A DNA stretch of 37,861 nucleotides from JBFFXF01 sp041569895. Its GTDB lineage: Bacteria; Planctomycetota; UBA8108; JACQVS01. Shown here piece after piece: positions 1 through 9,138 of this stretch. The stretch spans positions 1 through 37,861 of the forward strand of contig JBFFXF010000029.1 in the NCBI GenBank assembly GCA_041569895.1, in the 5' to 3' direction. Position 1 is the stretch's first letter; the number at the start of each line of letters is the position of its first letter. Below the pieces are notes generated by a model. The model had not been told where the DNA came from. It searched no databases and worked only from the letters and a program-made list of their open reading frames with translations. The translations under genes and the position numbers were made by a program.

Positions 1-292
<292 letters not shown>

Positions 293-306
293 GGACCCGG
301 GGGTGC

Positions 307-334
307 TTGACACCCGCGCCCCCAAACAGATACT
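307..334 (+). promoter_or_regulatory. Sigma70-like promoter, near-leaderless
   Basis: A perfect TTGACA (307-312) is followed after 16 bp by GATACT (329-334, four of six consensus bases). The expected transcription start is about 341, only a couple of bases before the ATG at 343, so the mRNA would have essentially no leader. No Shine-Dalgarno sequence is visible, which fits. Confidence 0.5.
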
Positions 335-342
335 CGACCCCC

Positions 343-753
343 ATGAACCCCCACGAGACCCGTTTGCGAGTGCGGTACTTCGAGGTCGACCCGCAGGGTG
401 TGGTGCACCACTCGGTCTACCTGCACTATCTCGAGCTCGGCCGCACCGAGATGCTCCGGGATGCGGGCGTGCCGTACAGCGAGGTCGAGCGCCATGGCGT
501 GCGGCTCGTGGTCACCGAGGCGCGGGTGCGCTTTGTGGCGGGGGCGCGGTATGACGACGTGCTCGTGGTGCGGACGCGACTCGAGCGCGTGACGCGCGTG
601 CGGGTGTTCCTCGCCTATGACGTCGTGCGCGAGGGCGGCGGAGAGATCGTGTGCACGGCGTCGACGACGCTCGCCGCGCTGGCGGCGGATGGTCGGCCGA
701 CGGGGATTCCGGGGGCGATGGCGGCGGCGCTGCGGGCGGCGGCGGGTCGCTGA
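343..753 (+). CDS. Acyl-CoA thioesterase, YbgC/4-HBT hotdog family
   Basis: A 136-residue single hotdog-fold protein. The N-terminal pattern RYFEVDPQGVVHHSVYL matches the YbgC/4-hydroxybenzoyl-CoA thioesterase family, where the Asp in the D-x-x-G-x-V-(H/Y) motif is the catalytic carboxylate and the following helix binds CoA. The length is normal for the family. It should hydrolyse an acyl-CoA thioester in the cytoplasm; the substrate cannot be read from sequence. I chose ATG 343 because the in-frame TTG at 307 lies inside the probable -35 box. The gene converges on the EF-G gene with only 7 bp between their stop codons. It may equally be a Tol-Pal-linked YbgC, but no tol genes are nearby. Confidence 0.85.
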   Translation: MNPHETRLRVRYFEVDPQGVVHHSVYLHYLELGRTEMLRDAGVPYSEVERHGVRLVVTEARVRFVAGARYDDVLVVRTRLERVTRVRVFLAYDVVREGGGEIVCTASTTLAALAADGRPTGIPGAMAAALRAAAGR

Positions 754-760
754 GCCGGCG

Positions 761-2887
<2,127 letters not shown>

Positions 2888-3169
2888 TGCTTCGATCTCC
2901 TCCACCGGCGAGAAACCGCCGGTGGAAGCCCATCCTGTGTCGTATCGATCTACGTTATGTACGCCTCGTTTCCGCGCTTGGAGCCCTGGGCCGGGGCTGT
3001 GCCCGCGGCGCCGGCGACTCCGAGCGCTCGTGCCGGCCGACGCCGGCAACAGGTGCGAAACCCGGAGTGTAGCACGAGCTCCTCGCCGCTTCAATCGGCA
3101 AGAACGGTACCGGAAAACAGTCGCAAGGCGGGGTTTGGGGGCGCCGGCGGGGTCGTCGCTCGTTTACAG

Positions 3170-3198
3170 TTTATAAACTGGGGGTTTTGCCTTGACAA
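3170..3198 (-). promoter_or_regulatory. fusA promoter overlapping a 14-bp palindrome
   Basis: Read on the minus strand, TTGTCA (3198-3193) and TATAAA (3175-3170) are separated by 17 bp, each matching five of six consensus bases. The -10 box lies inside the perfect palindrome CAGTTTATAAACTG (3167-3180), which could be an operator. Expected transcription start is about 3163. Confidence 0.65.
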
Positions 3199-3444
3199 CG
3201 TCGGCAGCGAGAGTTAGAACGCGCTCCGGGTTGGGTGGTGGACGCAATCCGCAGGCGCCGGGCCCCCCCGGGGGGTCGCCGTCACTCTTTCCGGAAGGTC
3301 GCCCGCCGATACCCGCCCCCTCGGGAGAGGTGCGGAAGTGAAGAGACGCCTGTTTCCCCCATGACGCCCCATGTGGCCGGCGGCCGATGTGGGCATCCCT
3401 GTGAAGAGAGTTCGTGCGCGGTACTTTCTGTCCATCCGGCGCAC

Positions 3445-3480
3445 GAAGAGAAGTGAAAAGAGAAGTGAAGAGAGACGTGT
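3445..3480 (+). repeat. 12-bp direct repeat before a start codon
   Basis: GAAGAGAAGTGA (3445-3456) and AAAGAGAAGTGA (3457-3468) are followed by a decayed third unit AGAGAGACGTGT ending two bases before the ATG at 3483. The purine-rich units each resemble a weak ribosome binding site. Confidence 0.6.
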
Positions 3481-3482
3481 CC

Positions 3483-3794
3483 ATGAGAATCCACCGCAAG
3501 AAGTCTGTCGTCCGGCAGTGCTTCAAGTGTGGCGCGGAGTGGGAACGATCCGGTCAGCCCCGGTCCCGCCAGGTGTGCGGTTCGTGCGGCGCTCATCTCC
3601 ATTGCTGCATGAACTGCCACCACTTCGACCGCGACATCTCGAACTCGTGCACGCTGCCCGACACCACCTTCATCGGCGCCCGGGACGCGCCCAACTACTG
3701 CGAGTCGTTCGAGATGGTGAACGCGCGGCTGAAGGCGATCCAGGCCCGCACGCAGCGCGCCCGGAACGTGTGGGATCAGCTGTTCCGGAGCTGA
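3483..3794 (+). CDS. Small Cys-rich zinc-ribbon-like protein, function unknown
   Basis: A 103-residue protein with nine cysteines: C13-x2-C16, C32-x2-C35, C41, C42, C45, C56 and C73. The first four can form a zinc ribbon. The second half, a C-x-N-C-H-H-F-D core followed by spaced Cys and an N-Y-C-E-S-F motif, resembles small uncharacterised bacterial proteins that carry a similar C...C...NxCxxF pattern. The C-terminus is a charged helix. There is no signal peptide or membrane segment, so it is probably cytoplasmic. I chose ATG 3483 over an upstream GTG because the Cys region and basic N-terminus begin just after it. It faces the MerR-type gene tail to tail. No function is assigned. Confidence 0.75.
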   Translation: MRIHRKKSVVRQCFKCGAEWERSGQPRSRQVCGSCGAHLHCCMNCHHFDRDISNSCTLPDTTFIGARDAPNYCESFEMVNARLKAIQARTQRARNVWDQLFRS

Positions 3795-3809
3795 GGGGGG
3801 CTCGAGCAG

Positions 3810-4211
3810 TCAGGAGCGGCCGCCGGCGCGGTGGCGCACCGGGCGTCGCCGCGCCGGGGTCTTCGTGCGCCGTGAGGCTGTCTTCTTGCCCTTCTTGCCG
3901 CGCGCCGCGCTCCTGGTCTTGAGGCGGCGCTGCGCCCAGCGCCTGCGGACACTCTTCAGACGCTCCTCCTTGAAGAAGATGTCCTTGATGTCACGCAGCG
4001 TGTAGCCGCTCTGGTTGAGGCTCTGGATCAGCTTGATGACGGCGATGGTCTCGGCGGGAAAGCGGCGGTGCCGCTTGCCGGGAGCGGGCTCGATCTCCTC
4101 CACCAGTCCCATGGTGACGTAGCGGTAGAGGATCTGGTGCGTGATCCCGGTCCCCTCGAGCACCTCCTTGGTCTTGAGGAGGCCGGGCGAGTCTGGCGCG
4201 CTGGATCGCAC
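3810..4211 (-). CDS. MerR-type transcriptional regulator with basic tail
   Basis: A 133-residue protein. Residues about 11-80 form a winged helix of the MerR type (LLKTKEVLEGTGITHQ, then YRYVTMGLVEE, then a basic wing with RRFP and the helix IAVIKLIQSLNQSGYTLRDI). There is no effector domain or dimerising coiled coil of normal length. Instead, residues about 89-133 are a Lys/Arg/Ala/Thr/Pro-rich tail like histone H1 or HU tails, so it may bind DNA without a ligand. The start is GTG 4211. It is divergent from birA with about 140 bp between them, so it may control birA and the downstream pathway operon; that is inference. Confidence 0.8.
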   Translation of the reverse strand: MRSSAPDSPGLLKTKEVLEGTGITHQILYRYVTMGLVEEIEPAPGKRHRRFPAETIAVIKLIQSLNQSGYTLRDIKDIFFKEERLKSVRRRWAQRRLKTRSAARGKKGKKTASRRTKTPARRRPVRHRAGGRS

Positions 4212-4241
4212 GTTAATCTCTGGGTACTCAGGCCGTCGACC

Positions 4242-4257
4242 CGGGGGCTTGCCCCCG
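4242..4257. other. Perfect GC hairpin in the merR-birA gap
   Basis: CGGGGG and CCCCCG form a 6-bp stem around a CTTG loop. It lies in the probable leader of the MerR-type gene. No U-run follows on the minus strand, so it is not a normal terminator for any gene seen here. Confidence 0.4.
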
Positions 4258-4354
4258 CGGCATATTCGATTTTATTCTCTACGTTCCACAAAGTCACATC
4301 CCGGAACGCCCTCGGGCGCCCGGGGATTATCGGAACTCGAGGCGGGGAGGCGAG

Positions 4355-5113
4355 ATGGTGCGGTCCCGGCGGCGCGAGTCGTGGCGCGTGTTCGATCGCG
4401 TGGAGTCGACCAACGACACCATCCACGAGGCCGGCGGCGGCGGCGCGCCGGAGGGCACGGCTCACCTGGCGGGTGCCCAGACCCGGGGTCGCGGGCGCGC
4501 CGGACGCTCCTGGTGGAGCCCTGCCGGCGCCGGCCTCTGGTTCAGCGTTCTCCTGCGACCGGCCCTCGACCCCGCGCGGACGCCGGGGATCGCCCTCGTC
4601 GCGGGGCGAGCCGCCCGCGATGCGCTCGACCCCCTGACGGACACTCCCGTCGAGATCCACTGGCCGAACGACATCATCGCGCACGGCCGCAAGCTCGGCG
4701 GCATCCTCTGCGAGGCGCGGTCGCGGGGGCCGGAAAACTCCTGGATCGCCCTGGGGATCGGGATCAATATAGACCACGGCGGCCACCAGGTGCCCGACGA
4801 TCTCCGCGGCGCCGCGGCGACCCTGGTGGAGATCGGCTGCACGGAGCGGCGGCCGATCGTCCTCGCGAAGGTGATCACCGATCGATTCTGGCCGCTCTAC
4901 GACCGATATCAGGGGGGAGAGCCGCTGTCAGCGCTCGTCGGCGCGGCCCTGGCGCACGTCGGAAGCCGGGTGACCGTCCGGCTCTCCGCGACCGAGTCCT
5001 TCTCCGGCAGGGTCGCCGGGCTCGGCGAGCGGGGTGAGCTCCTCGTCGACGAGGACGGCGGCGCGCGGCGAGAGGTGCTCGCCGGGGACGTCCACTACCA
5101 CGAGCCCACGTGA
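4355..5113 (+). CDS. birA: Biotin-[carboxylase] ligase, class I (no DNA-binding domain)
   Basis: A 252-residue biotin protein ligase that makes biotinyl-AMP and transfers biotin to a carrier lysine. Motifs: STND at 18-21, GRGRAGRSW at 45-53 (adenylate-binding loop), WPND at 103-106, RKLGGIL and GIGIN. The C-terminal SH3-like domain spans about 205-252. The N-terminal helix-turn-helix of E. coli BirA is missing, so it should not be a repressor. The residue before WPND is His102, whereas the well-studied enzymes have an invariant Lys (K183 of E. coli). A GGGGAGG ribosome site precedes the ATG. It lies 32 bp before the mutase operon, whose last product is a biotin carrier, which gives a clear target. 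Confidence 0.93.
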   Translation: MVRSRRRESWRVFDRVESTNDTIHEAGGGGAPEGTAHLAGAQTRGRGRAGRSWWSPAGAGLWFSVLLRPALDPARTPGIALVAGRAARDALDPLTDTPVEIHWPNDIIAHGRKLGGILCEARSRGPENSWIALGIGINIDHGGHQVPDDLRGAAATLVEIGCTERRPIVLAKVITDRFWPLYDRYQGGEPLSALVGAALAHVGSRVTVRLSATESFSGRVAGLGERGELLVDEDGGARREVLAGDVHYHEPT

Positions 5114-5145
5114 AATGAGGCGCGTCGGCACCGACCGCCGATCCG

Positions 5146-6711
5146 ATGGCCAGAGCCAAGACCGATCCCGTCAGCCCCTCCGGCATCCCGCTGCCGCCGT
5201 GGCCCGAGTCGCCCCGGGGTGAGCGCCCCGGTGTCTTTCCGTTCACCCGCGGCATCCACGAGACCATGTATCGGGGTCGGCTCTGGACGATGCGCCAGTA
5301 CTCCGGGTTCGGGACCGCGGCCGAGACCAACCGCCGCTTCCGCTACTTGCTCGAGCAGGGCCAGACCGGCCTCAGCGTCGCCTTCGACTTGCCGACGCAG
5401 ATCGGCTACGACTCGACGGCGCCGGAGGCGGCGGGCGAGGTGGGCAAGGTCGGCGTGCCGATCTCGACGGTCGAGGACCTCGACGAGCTCCTCGACGGCA
5501 TCCCGCTCGAGTCGGTCAGCGTGTCCATGACCATCAACGCCTCCGCCGCCGTCCTCCTGGCGTTCCTGATCGTCGTGGCGCGACGGCGGGGGATCGATCC
5601 GGCGGCTCTCCGTGGCACCCTCCAGAACGACATCCTCAAGGAGTTCGCGGCGCGTCACACGCAGCGGTTTCCGCTCGAGCCCTCGATGCGGCTGGTCCTC
5701 GACGTCATCGAGCATTCGACGCAGCGGTTGCCGAAGTGGAACCCGATCAGCATCAGCGGCTACCACGTGCGCGAGGCCGGCTCGACGGCGGTCGAGGAGG
5801 TCGCCATCACGCTGGCGCACGCCATCGCGTACCTCGAGGGCGCGCGCGCGCGGGGCCTCGACGCCGGCGCCGTGGCGAGCCGATTCTCGTTCTTCTTCAA
5901 CGCGCAGATGCACCTCTTCGAGGAGGTGGCGAAGTTCCGGGCGGCGCGGCGGCTCTGGGCGCGCACCGTGCGGGATCGCTTCGGCGTCGACGACCCCGCG
6001 GCCGCGAAGATGCGCTTTCACACGCAGACCGCCGGCGCGGCGTTGACCTACCAGGAGCCGGAGAACAACGTGGTTCGCGTCACGGTGCAGGCGCTCGCGG
6101 CGATCCTCGGCGGCACGCAGTCGCTGCACACGAACGGGGCCGACGAGGCGCTCGGACTGCCGACGGAGGCGTCAGCGCGTGTCGCGCTGCGCACGCAGCA
6201 GATCCTCGCGCACGAGACCGGTGTCGCCGACGTCGCCGATCCGCTCGGCGGCTCGCCGCTGGTCGAGTCGCTCACGGATGCCATCGAGGAGCGCGTCGGC
6301 GCTCTCCTCGGCGAGATCGATCGCGCCGGAGGCGCGGTTCGCGCCATCGAGGAGCGGCTGATCCAGCGCTGGATCGAGACGTCGTCCTACCGCACGCAAC
6401 AGGAGATCGAGAGCGGCGCGCGGACGATCGTCGGCGTCAACCGCCACGCCGGCGAGTCGACGCCGGCGCGAGGCGAGGTGTTCCGCGTCGACCCGTCGCT
6501 GGAGTGCAAGCGAGTGGAACGGCTGCGCGCACGGCTCGGAGCGCGCGACATGCGTCCAGTCACCGCGGCGCTCGCGGATCTCCGGAAAGCCGCGTCGGGA
6601 TCCGCGAACCTCGTGGAGCCCCTGGTGGCCGCCGCGGGGGCCGGAGCGACGCTCGGTGAGATGATGGGAACGCTCGCGGAGGTCTTCGGTGAGTATCAGG
6701 GGGACCTCTGA
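5146..6711 (+). CDS. mcmA1: Methylmalonyl-CoA mutase, catalytic (large) subunit
   Basis: A 521-residue TIM-barrel subunit that interconverts (R)-methylmalonyl-CoA and succinyl-CoA with adenosylcobalamin. Family motifs are strong: FTRGIHETMYRGRLWT near residues 33-48, GLSVAFDLPTQ, QNDILKEF, and MRFHTQTAGAALT from 289. Tyr42 of TMY and Arg290 match the substrate-selecting Tyr and Arg of true mutases (Y89 and R207 in Propionibacterium), arguing against isobutyryl-CoA mutase. The protein ends after the substrate domain; the B12 domain is the next gene, which overlaps it. Most mutase large chains are about 700 residues with B12 fused, so this is the split form. First mutase-pathway gene of the operon. 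Confidence 0.95.
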   Translation: MARAKTDPVSPSGIPLPPWPESPRGERPGVFPFTRGIHETMYRGRLWTMRQYSGFGTAAETNRRFRYLLEQGQTGLSVAFDLPTQIGYDSTAPEAAGEVGKVGVPISTVEDLDELLDGIPLESVSVSMTINASAAVLLAFLIVVARRRGIDPAALRGTLQNDILKEFAARHTQRFPLEPSMRLVLDVIEHSTQRLPKWNPISISGYHVREAGSTAVEEVAITLAHAIAYLEGARARGLDAGAVASRFSFFFNAQMHLFEEVAKFRAARRLWARTVRDRFGVDDPAAAKMRFHTQTAGAALTYQEPENNVVRVTVQALAAILGGTQSLHTNGADEALGLPTEASARVALRTQQILAHETGVADVADPLGGSPLVESLTDAIEERVGALLGEIDRAGGAVRAIEERLIQRWIETSSYRTQQEIESGARTIVGVNRHAGESTPARGEVFRVDPSLECKRVERLRARLGARDMRPVTAALADLRKAASGSANLVEPLVAAAGAGATLGEMMGTLAEVFGEYQGDL

Positions 6712-7117
6712 CCCGGTGACAGGACGAAGCGCGCGCATACTCATCGCCAAACCCGGCCTCGACGGCCACGACCGCGGGGTCAAGCTCATCATCCGTGCGC
6801 TGTGGGAGGCCGGCATGGAGGTGATCTACACCGGCATGCGCGTCACGCCGGAGGCCATCGCCCTCGCCGCCGCGCAGGAGGACGTCGACGCCGTCGGCGT
6901 CTCGAACCACTCCGGCGCGCACGGCCCGCTCTTCCGGGAGCTGATCGAGCGGCTCGAGGCCGAGGGCATCGGCCGCGACGACGTCGTCCTCTTCTGCGGC
7001 GGCGCCATCCCGCCCGAGGACGTCGACGAGCTGCGTTCGATCGGCTACCGGGGCGTCTTCCCGCCGGGGACCAGCCTCGAGTCGATCGTGTCCTTCCTCG
7101 AGGAGGCGCTCCGATGA
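6689..7117 (+). CDS. mcmA2: Methylmalonyl-CoA mutase, B12-binding (small) subunit
   Basis: A 142-residue Rossmann-like cobalamin-binding subunit. The motif DGHDRG (25-30) is the D-x-H-x-x-G signature whose His27 ligates cobalt. The conserved strands GVSNHSGAH and FCGGAIPPED that wrap the nucleotide tail also follow. GTG 6689 has a GGAGG site six bases upstream and overlaps the large-subunit gene by 23 bp; GTG 6716 is an alternative that starts just before the domain. The stop overlaps the epimerase ATG (ATGA), so the genes are translationally coupled. Confidence 0.93.
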   Translation: MSIRGTSDPVTGRSARILIAKPGLDGHDRGVKLIIRALWEAGMEVIYTGMRVTPEAIALAAAQEDVDAVGVSNHSGAHGPLFRELIERLEAEGIGRDDVVLFCGGAIPPEDVDELRSIGYRGVFPPGTSLESIVSFLEEALR

Positions 7118-7560
7118 CCGTGCGACTGCGCCTCGACCATGTCGGCGTCGCGGTCGACGATCTCGCCGGCGCGCGCGCGGTCTGGGAGCGATTGCTCGGG
7201 GCCGAGGCGTCGCCGCCGGAGGTGGTCGACGCCGAGGGCGTGCGGCTTTCCTTCGTGGGTGTCGACAACACGCGCGTCGAGCTCCTCGAGAGCGCCAGCG
7301 ACGACAGCGCCATCGCGCGTTACCTCGCACGACGGCCGGCGGGGGTCCACCACCTGAGCTTCGCGATCGAGGGAGTCTCGATCGACGACTGGTTCGAGGA
7401 GCTGCGACGGCGCGGCGTCCGCGTCATCGGAGACGCGCCGGGCCCCGGCGCGGACGGGACACGCGTCTTCTTCGTGCATCCATCGGCCACCGGCGGCGTG
7501 CTCGTCGAGTTCTCGCAGCGCGACGACGGCCACCCGAGAGCCGGGGAGTCGAGCGAGTGA
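7114..7560 (+). CDS. mce: Methylmalonyl-CoA epimerase
   Basis: A 148-residue vicinal-oxygen-chelate protein that converts (S)- to (R)-methylmalonyl-CoA, linking the carboxylase to the mutase. Metal-site candidates in the usual places are His9 (LDHVGVAV), the Glu in TRVELLE, the His in VHHLSFAI and the Glu in VLVEF. The position that is Gln in the Propionibacterium enzyme is Glu here. The length is normal. The start overlaps the previous stop and has AGGAGG upstream. The stop overlaps the next start (GTGA). Confidence 0.92.
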   Translation: MTVRLRLDHVGVAVDDLAGARAVWERLLGAEASPPEVVDAEGVRLSFVGVDNTRVELLESASDDSAIARYLARRPAGVHHLSFAIEGVSIDDWFEELRRRGVRVIGDAPGPGADGTRVFFVHPSATGGVLVEFSQRDDGHPRAGESSE

Positions 7561-9110
7561 GCAGCAAGGACGGCAAGCTCGAGAGGATCGAGGCGATTCG
7601 CGCGGCGGCGCGGCTCGGCGGAGGTCGAGAGCGCATCGAGGCCCAGCACGCGCGCGGCAAGCTCACCGCGCGGGAGCGCCTCGACGTGCTCCTGGATCAG
7701 GGCTCCTTCGTCGAGCTCGACGCCTTCGTCACGCACCGCTCGCGCGATTTCGGCATGGAGGAGCGCCGCGTCCCCGGAGACGGCGTGGTCACCGGCCACG
7801 GCGAGATCGGCGGCCGGCGCGTCTTCGTGTTCAGCCAGGACTTCACGGTGCTCGGCGGCAGCCTCTCCGAGAGCAACGCGAAGAAGATCATTAAGGTGAT
7901 GGACCTCGCGTTGAAGGTCGGCGCGCCGATCATCGGACTCAACGATTCGGGCGGGGCGCGCATCCAGGAGGGCGTCGCGAGCCTCGGCGGCTACGCGGAG
8001 ATCTTCCTCCGCAACACGCTCGCGTCCGGCGTCGTACCGCAGATCTCGGCGATCCTCGGGCCGTGCGCGGGCGGGGCGGTGTACTCGCCGGCGATCACCG
8101 ACTTCGTCTTCATGGTCGAGAAGACGAGCACCATGTACGTCACCGGACCGAACGTCGTCAAGACCGTCACGGGCGAGGACGTCGACCACGAGTCGCTCGG
8201 CGGCGCGGACGTCCACAGTTCGAAGAGCGGCGTCGCGCACTTCAAGGCCGACGACGACGTCTCGTGTCTCGAGGCGGTGCGGAGCTTGCTCTCCTACCTG
8301 CCGGACAACAACCTCGCGGACCCGCCGCGCGTCGAGTGCTCTGACCCCGTCGATCGCCCGTGCCCGGCGCTCGACACCATCGTGCCGCCGGATCCGGAGA
8401 AGCCCTACGACATGAAGTCGGTGATCGGGGAGGTCTTCGATCGTGGCAGCCTCCTCGAGGTCCACGCGCACTTCGCGCGGAACGTCATCGTCGGCTTTGC
8501 GCGACTCGGCGGCCGTCCGGTCGGCGTCATCGCCAACCAGCCGGCGGTCCTGGCGGGCACGCTCGACATCGACTCCAGCGTCAAGGCCGCGAGGTTCATC
8601 CGCTTCTGCGACTGCTTCAACTTCCCGATCGTCACGTTCGAGGACGTCCCCGGCTTCCTGCCCGGCACCGACCAGGAGCACCGCGGCATCATCCGGCACG
8701 GGGCGAAGCTCCTCTACGCCTACTGCGAGTCGACGGTCCCGAAGCTGACAGTGATCACGCGCAAGGCGTACGGCGGCGCCTATGACGTCATGTCGTCGAA
8801 GCACATCCGCGGCGACATGAACTTCGCGTGGCCGACGGCGGAGATCGCCGTCATGGGGCCCCGTGGCGCCGTGGAGATCATCTTCCGGAAGGAGATCGCG
8901 GCGGCGGCGGACCCGGCGCGCGAGACCGAGCGGCTCGTCGCCGAGTACCGGGACAAGTTCGCCAACCCGCTCATCGCCGCGGAGCGCGGTTATATCGACG
9001 ATATCATCAGGCCGGCGGAGACGCGGGCGCGGCTCGTGACCGCGCTCGAGGCGCTGCGCGACAAGCGCGACTCGAACCCGCCGAGAAAGCACGGGAACCC
9101 GCCATTCTGA
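7557..9110 (+). CDS. pccB: Propionyl-CoA carboxylase, carboxyltransferase (beta) subunit
   Basis: A 517-residue crotonase-fold carboxyltransferase that moves CO2 from carboxybiotin to propionyl-CoA. The N-terminal half has LNDSGGARIQEGVASL and the C-terminal half ITRKAYGGAYDVM, the two Gly-rich oxyanion sites. The Asp in GGAYDVM is the residue that marks propionyl- rather than acetyl-CoA specificity in Streptomyces PccB (D422). The start GTG overlaps the previous stop by four bases. The length and the operon position both support the propionyl-CoA assignment. Confidence 0.95.
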   Translation: MSSKDGKLERIEAIRAAARLGGGRERIEAQHARGKLTARERLDVLLDQGSFVELDAFVTHRSRDFGMEERRVPGDGVVTGHGEIGGRRVFVFSQDFTVLGGSLSESNAKKIIKVMDLALKVGAPIIGLNDSGGARIQEGVASLGGYAEIFLRNTLASGVVPQISAILGPCAGGAVYSPAITDFVFMVEKTSTMYVTGPNVVKTVTGEDVDHESLGGADVHSSKSGVAHFKADDDVSCLEAVRSLLSYLPDNNLADPPRVECSDPVDRPCPALDTIVPPDPEKPYDMKSVIGEVFDRGSLLEVHAHFARNVIVGFARLGGRPVGVIANQPAVLAGTLDIDSSVKAARFIRFCDCFNFPIVTFEDVPGFLPGTDQEHRGIIRHGAKLLYAYCESTVPKLTVITRKAYGGAYDVMSSKHIRGDMNFAWPTAEIAVMGPRGAVEIIFRKEIAAAADPARETERLVAEYRDKFANPLIAAERGYIDDIIRPAETRARLVTALEALRDKRDSNPPRKHGNPPF

Positions 9111-9138
9111 TCCCGCCGAGACCCCCGAGAGACTCGCG

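Larger units (their letters stand above)
2888..3482. other. Long intergenic region between fusA and a Cys-rich gene
   Basis: About 595 bp without a supportable gene. It holds the fusA promoter, a 14-bp perfect palindrome, and a 12-bp direct repeat just before the next gene (3445-3480). The part between 3200 and 3440 shows no structure that I recognise. A leader of roughly 275 nt would precede fusA. Confidence 0.6.

Noticed and set aside
4212..5145. Cobalamin riboswitch before the mutase operon
   Set aside because: I looked for the B12-box and its pairing in the gaps before birA and the mutase and saw none.
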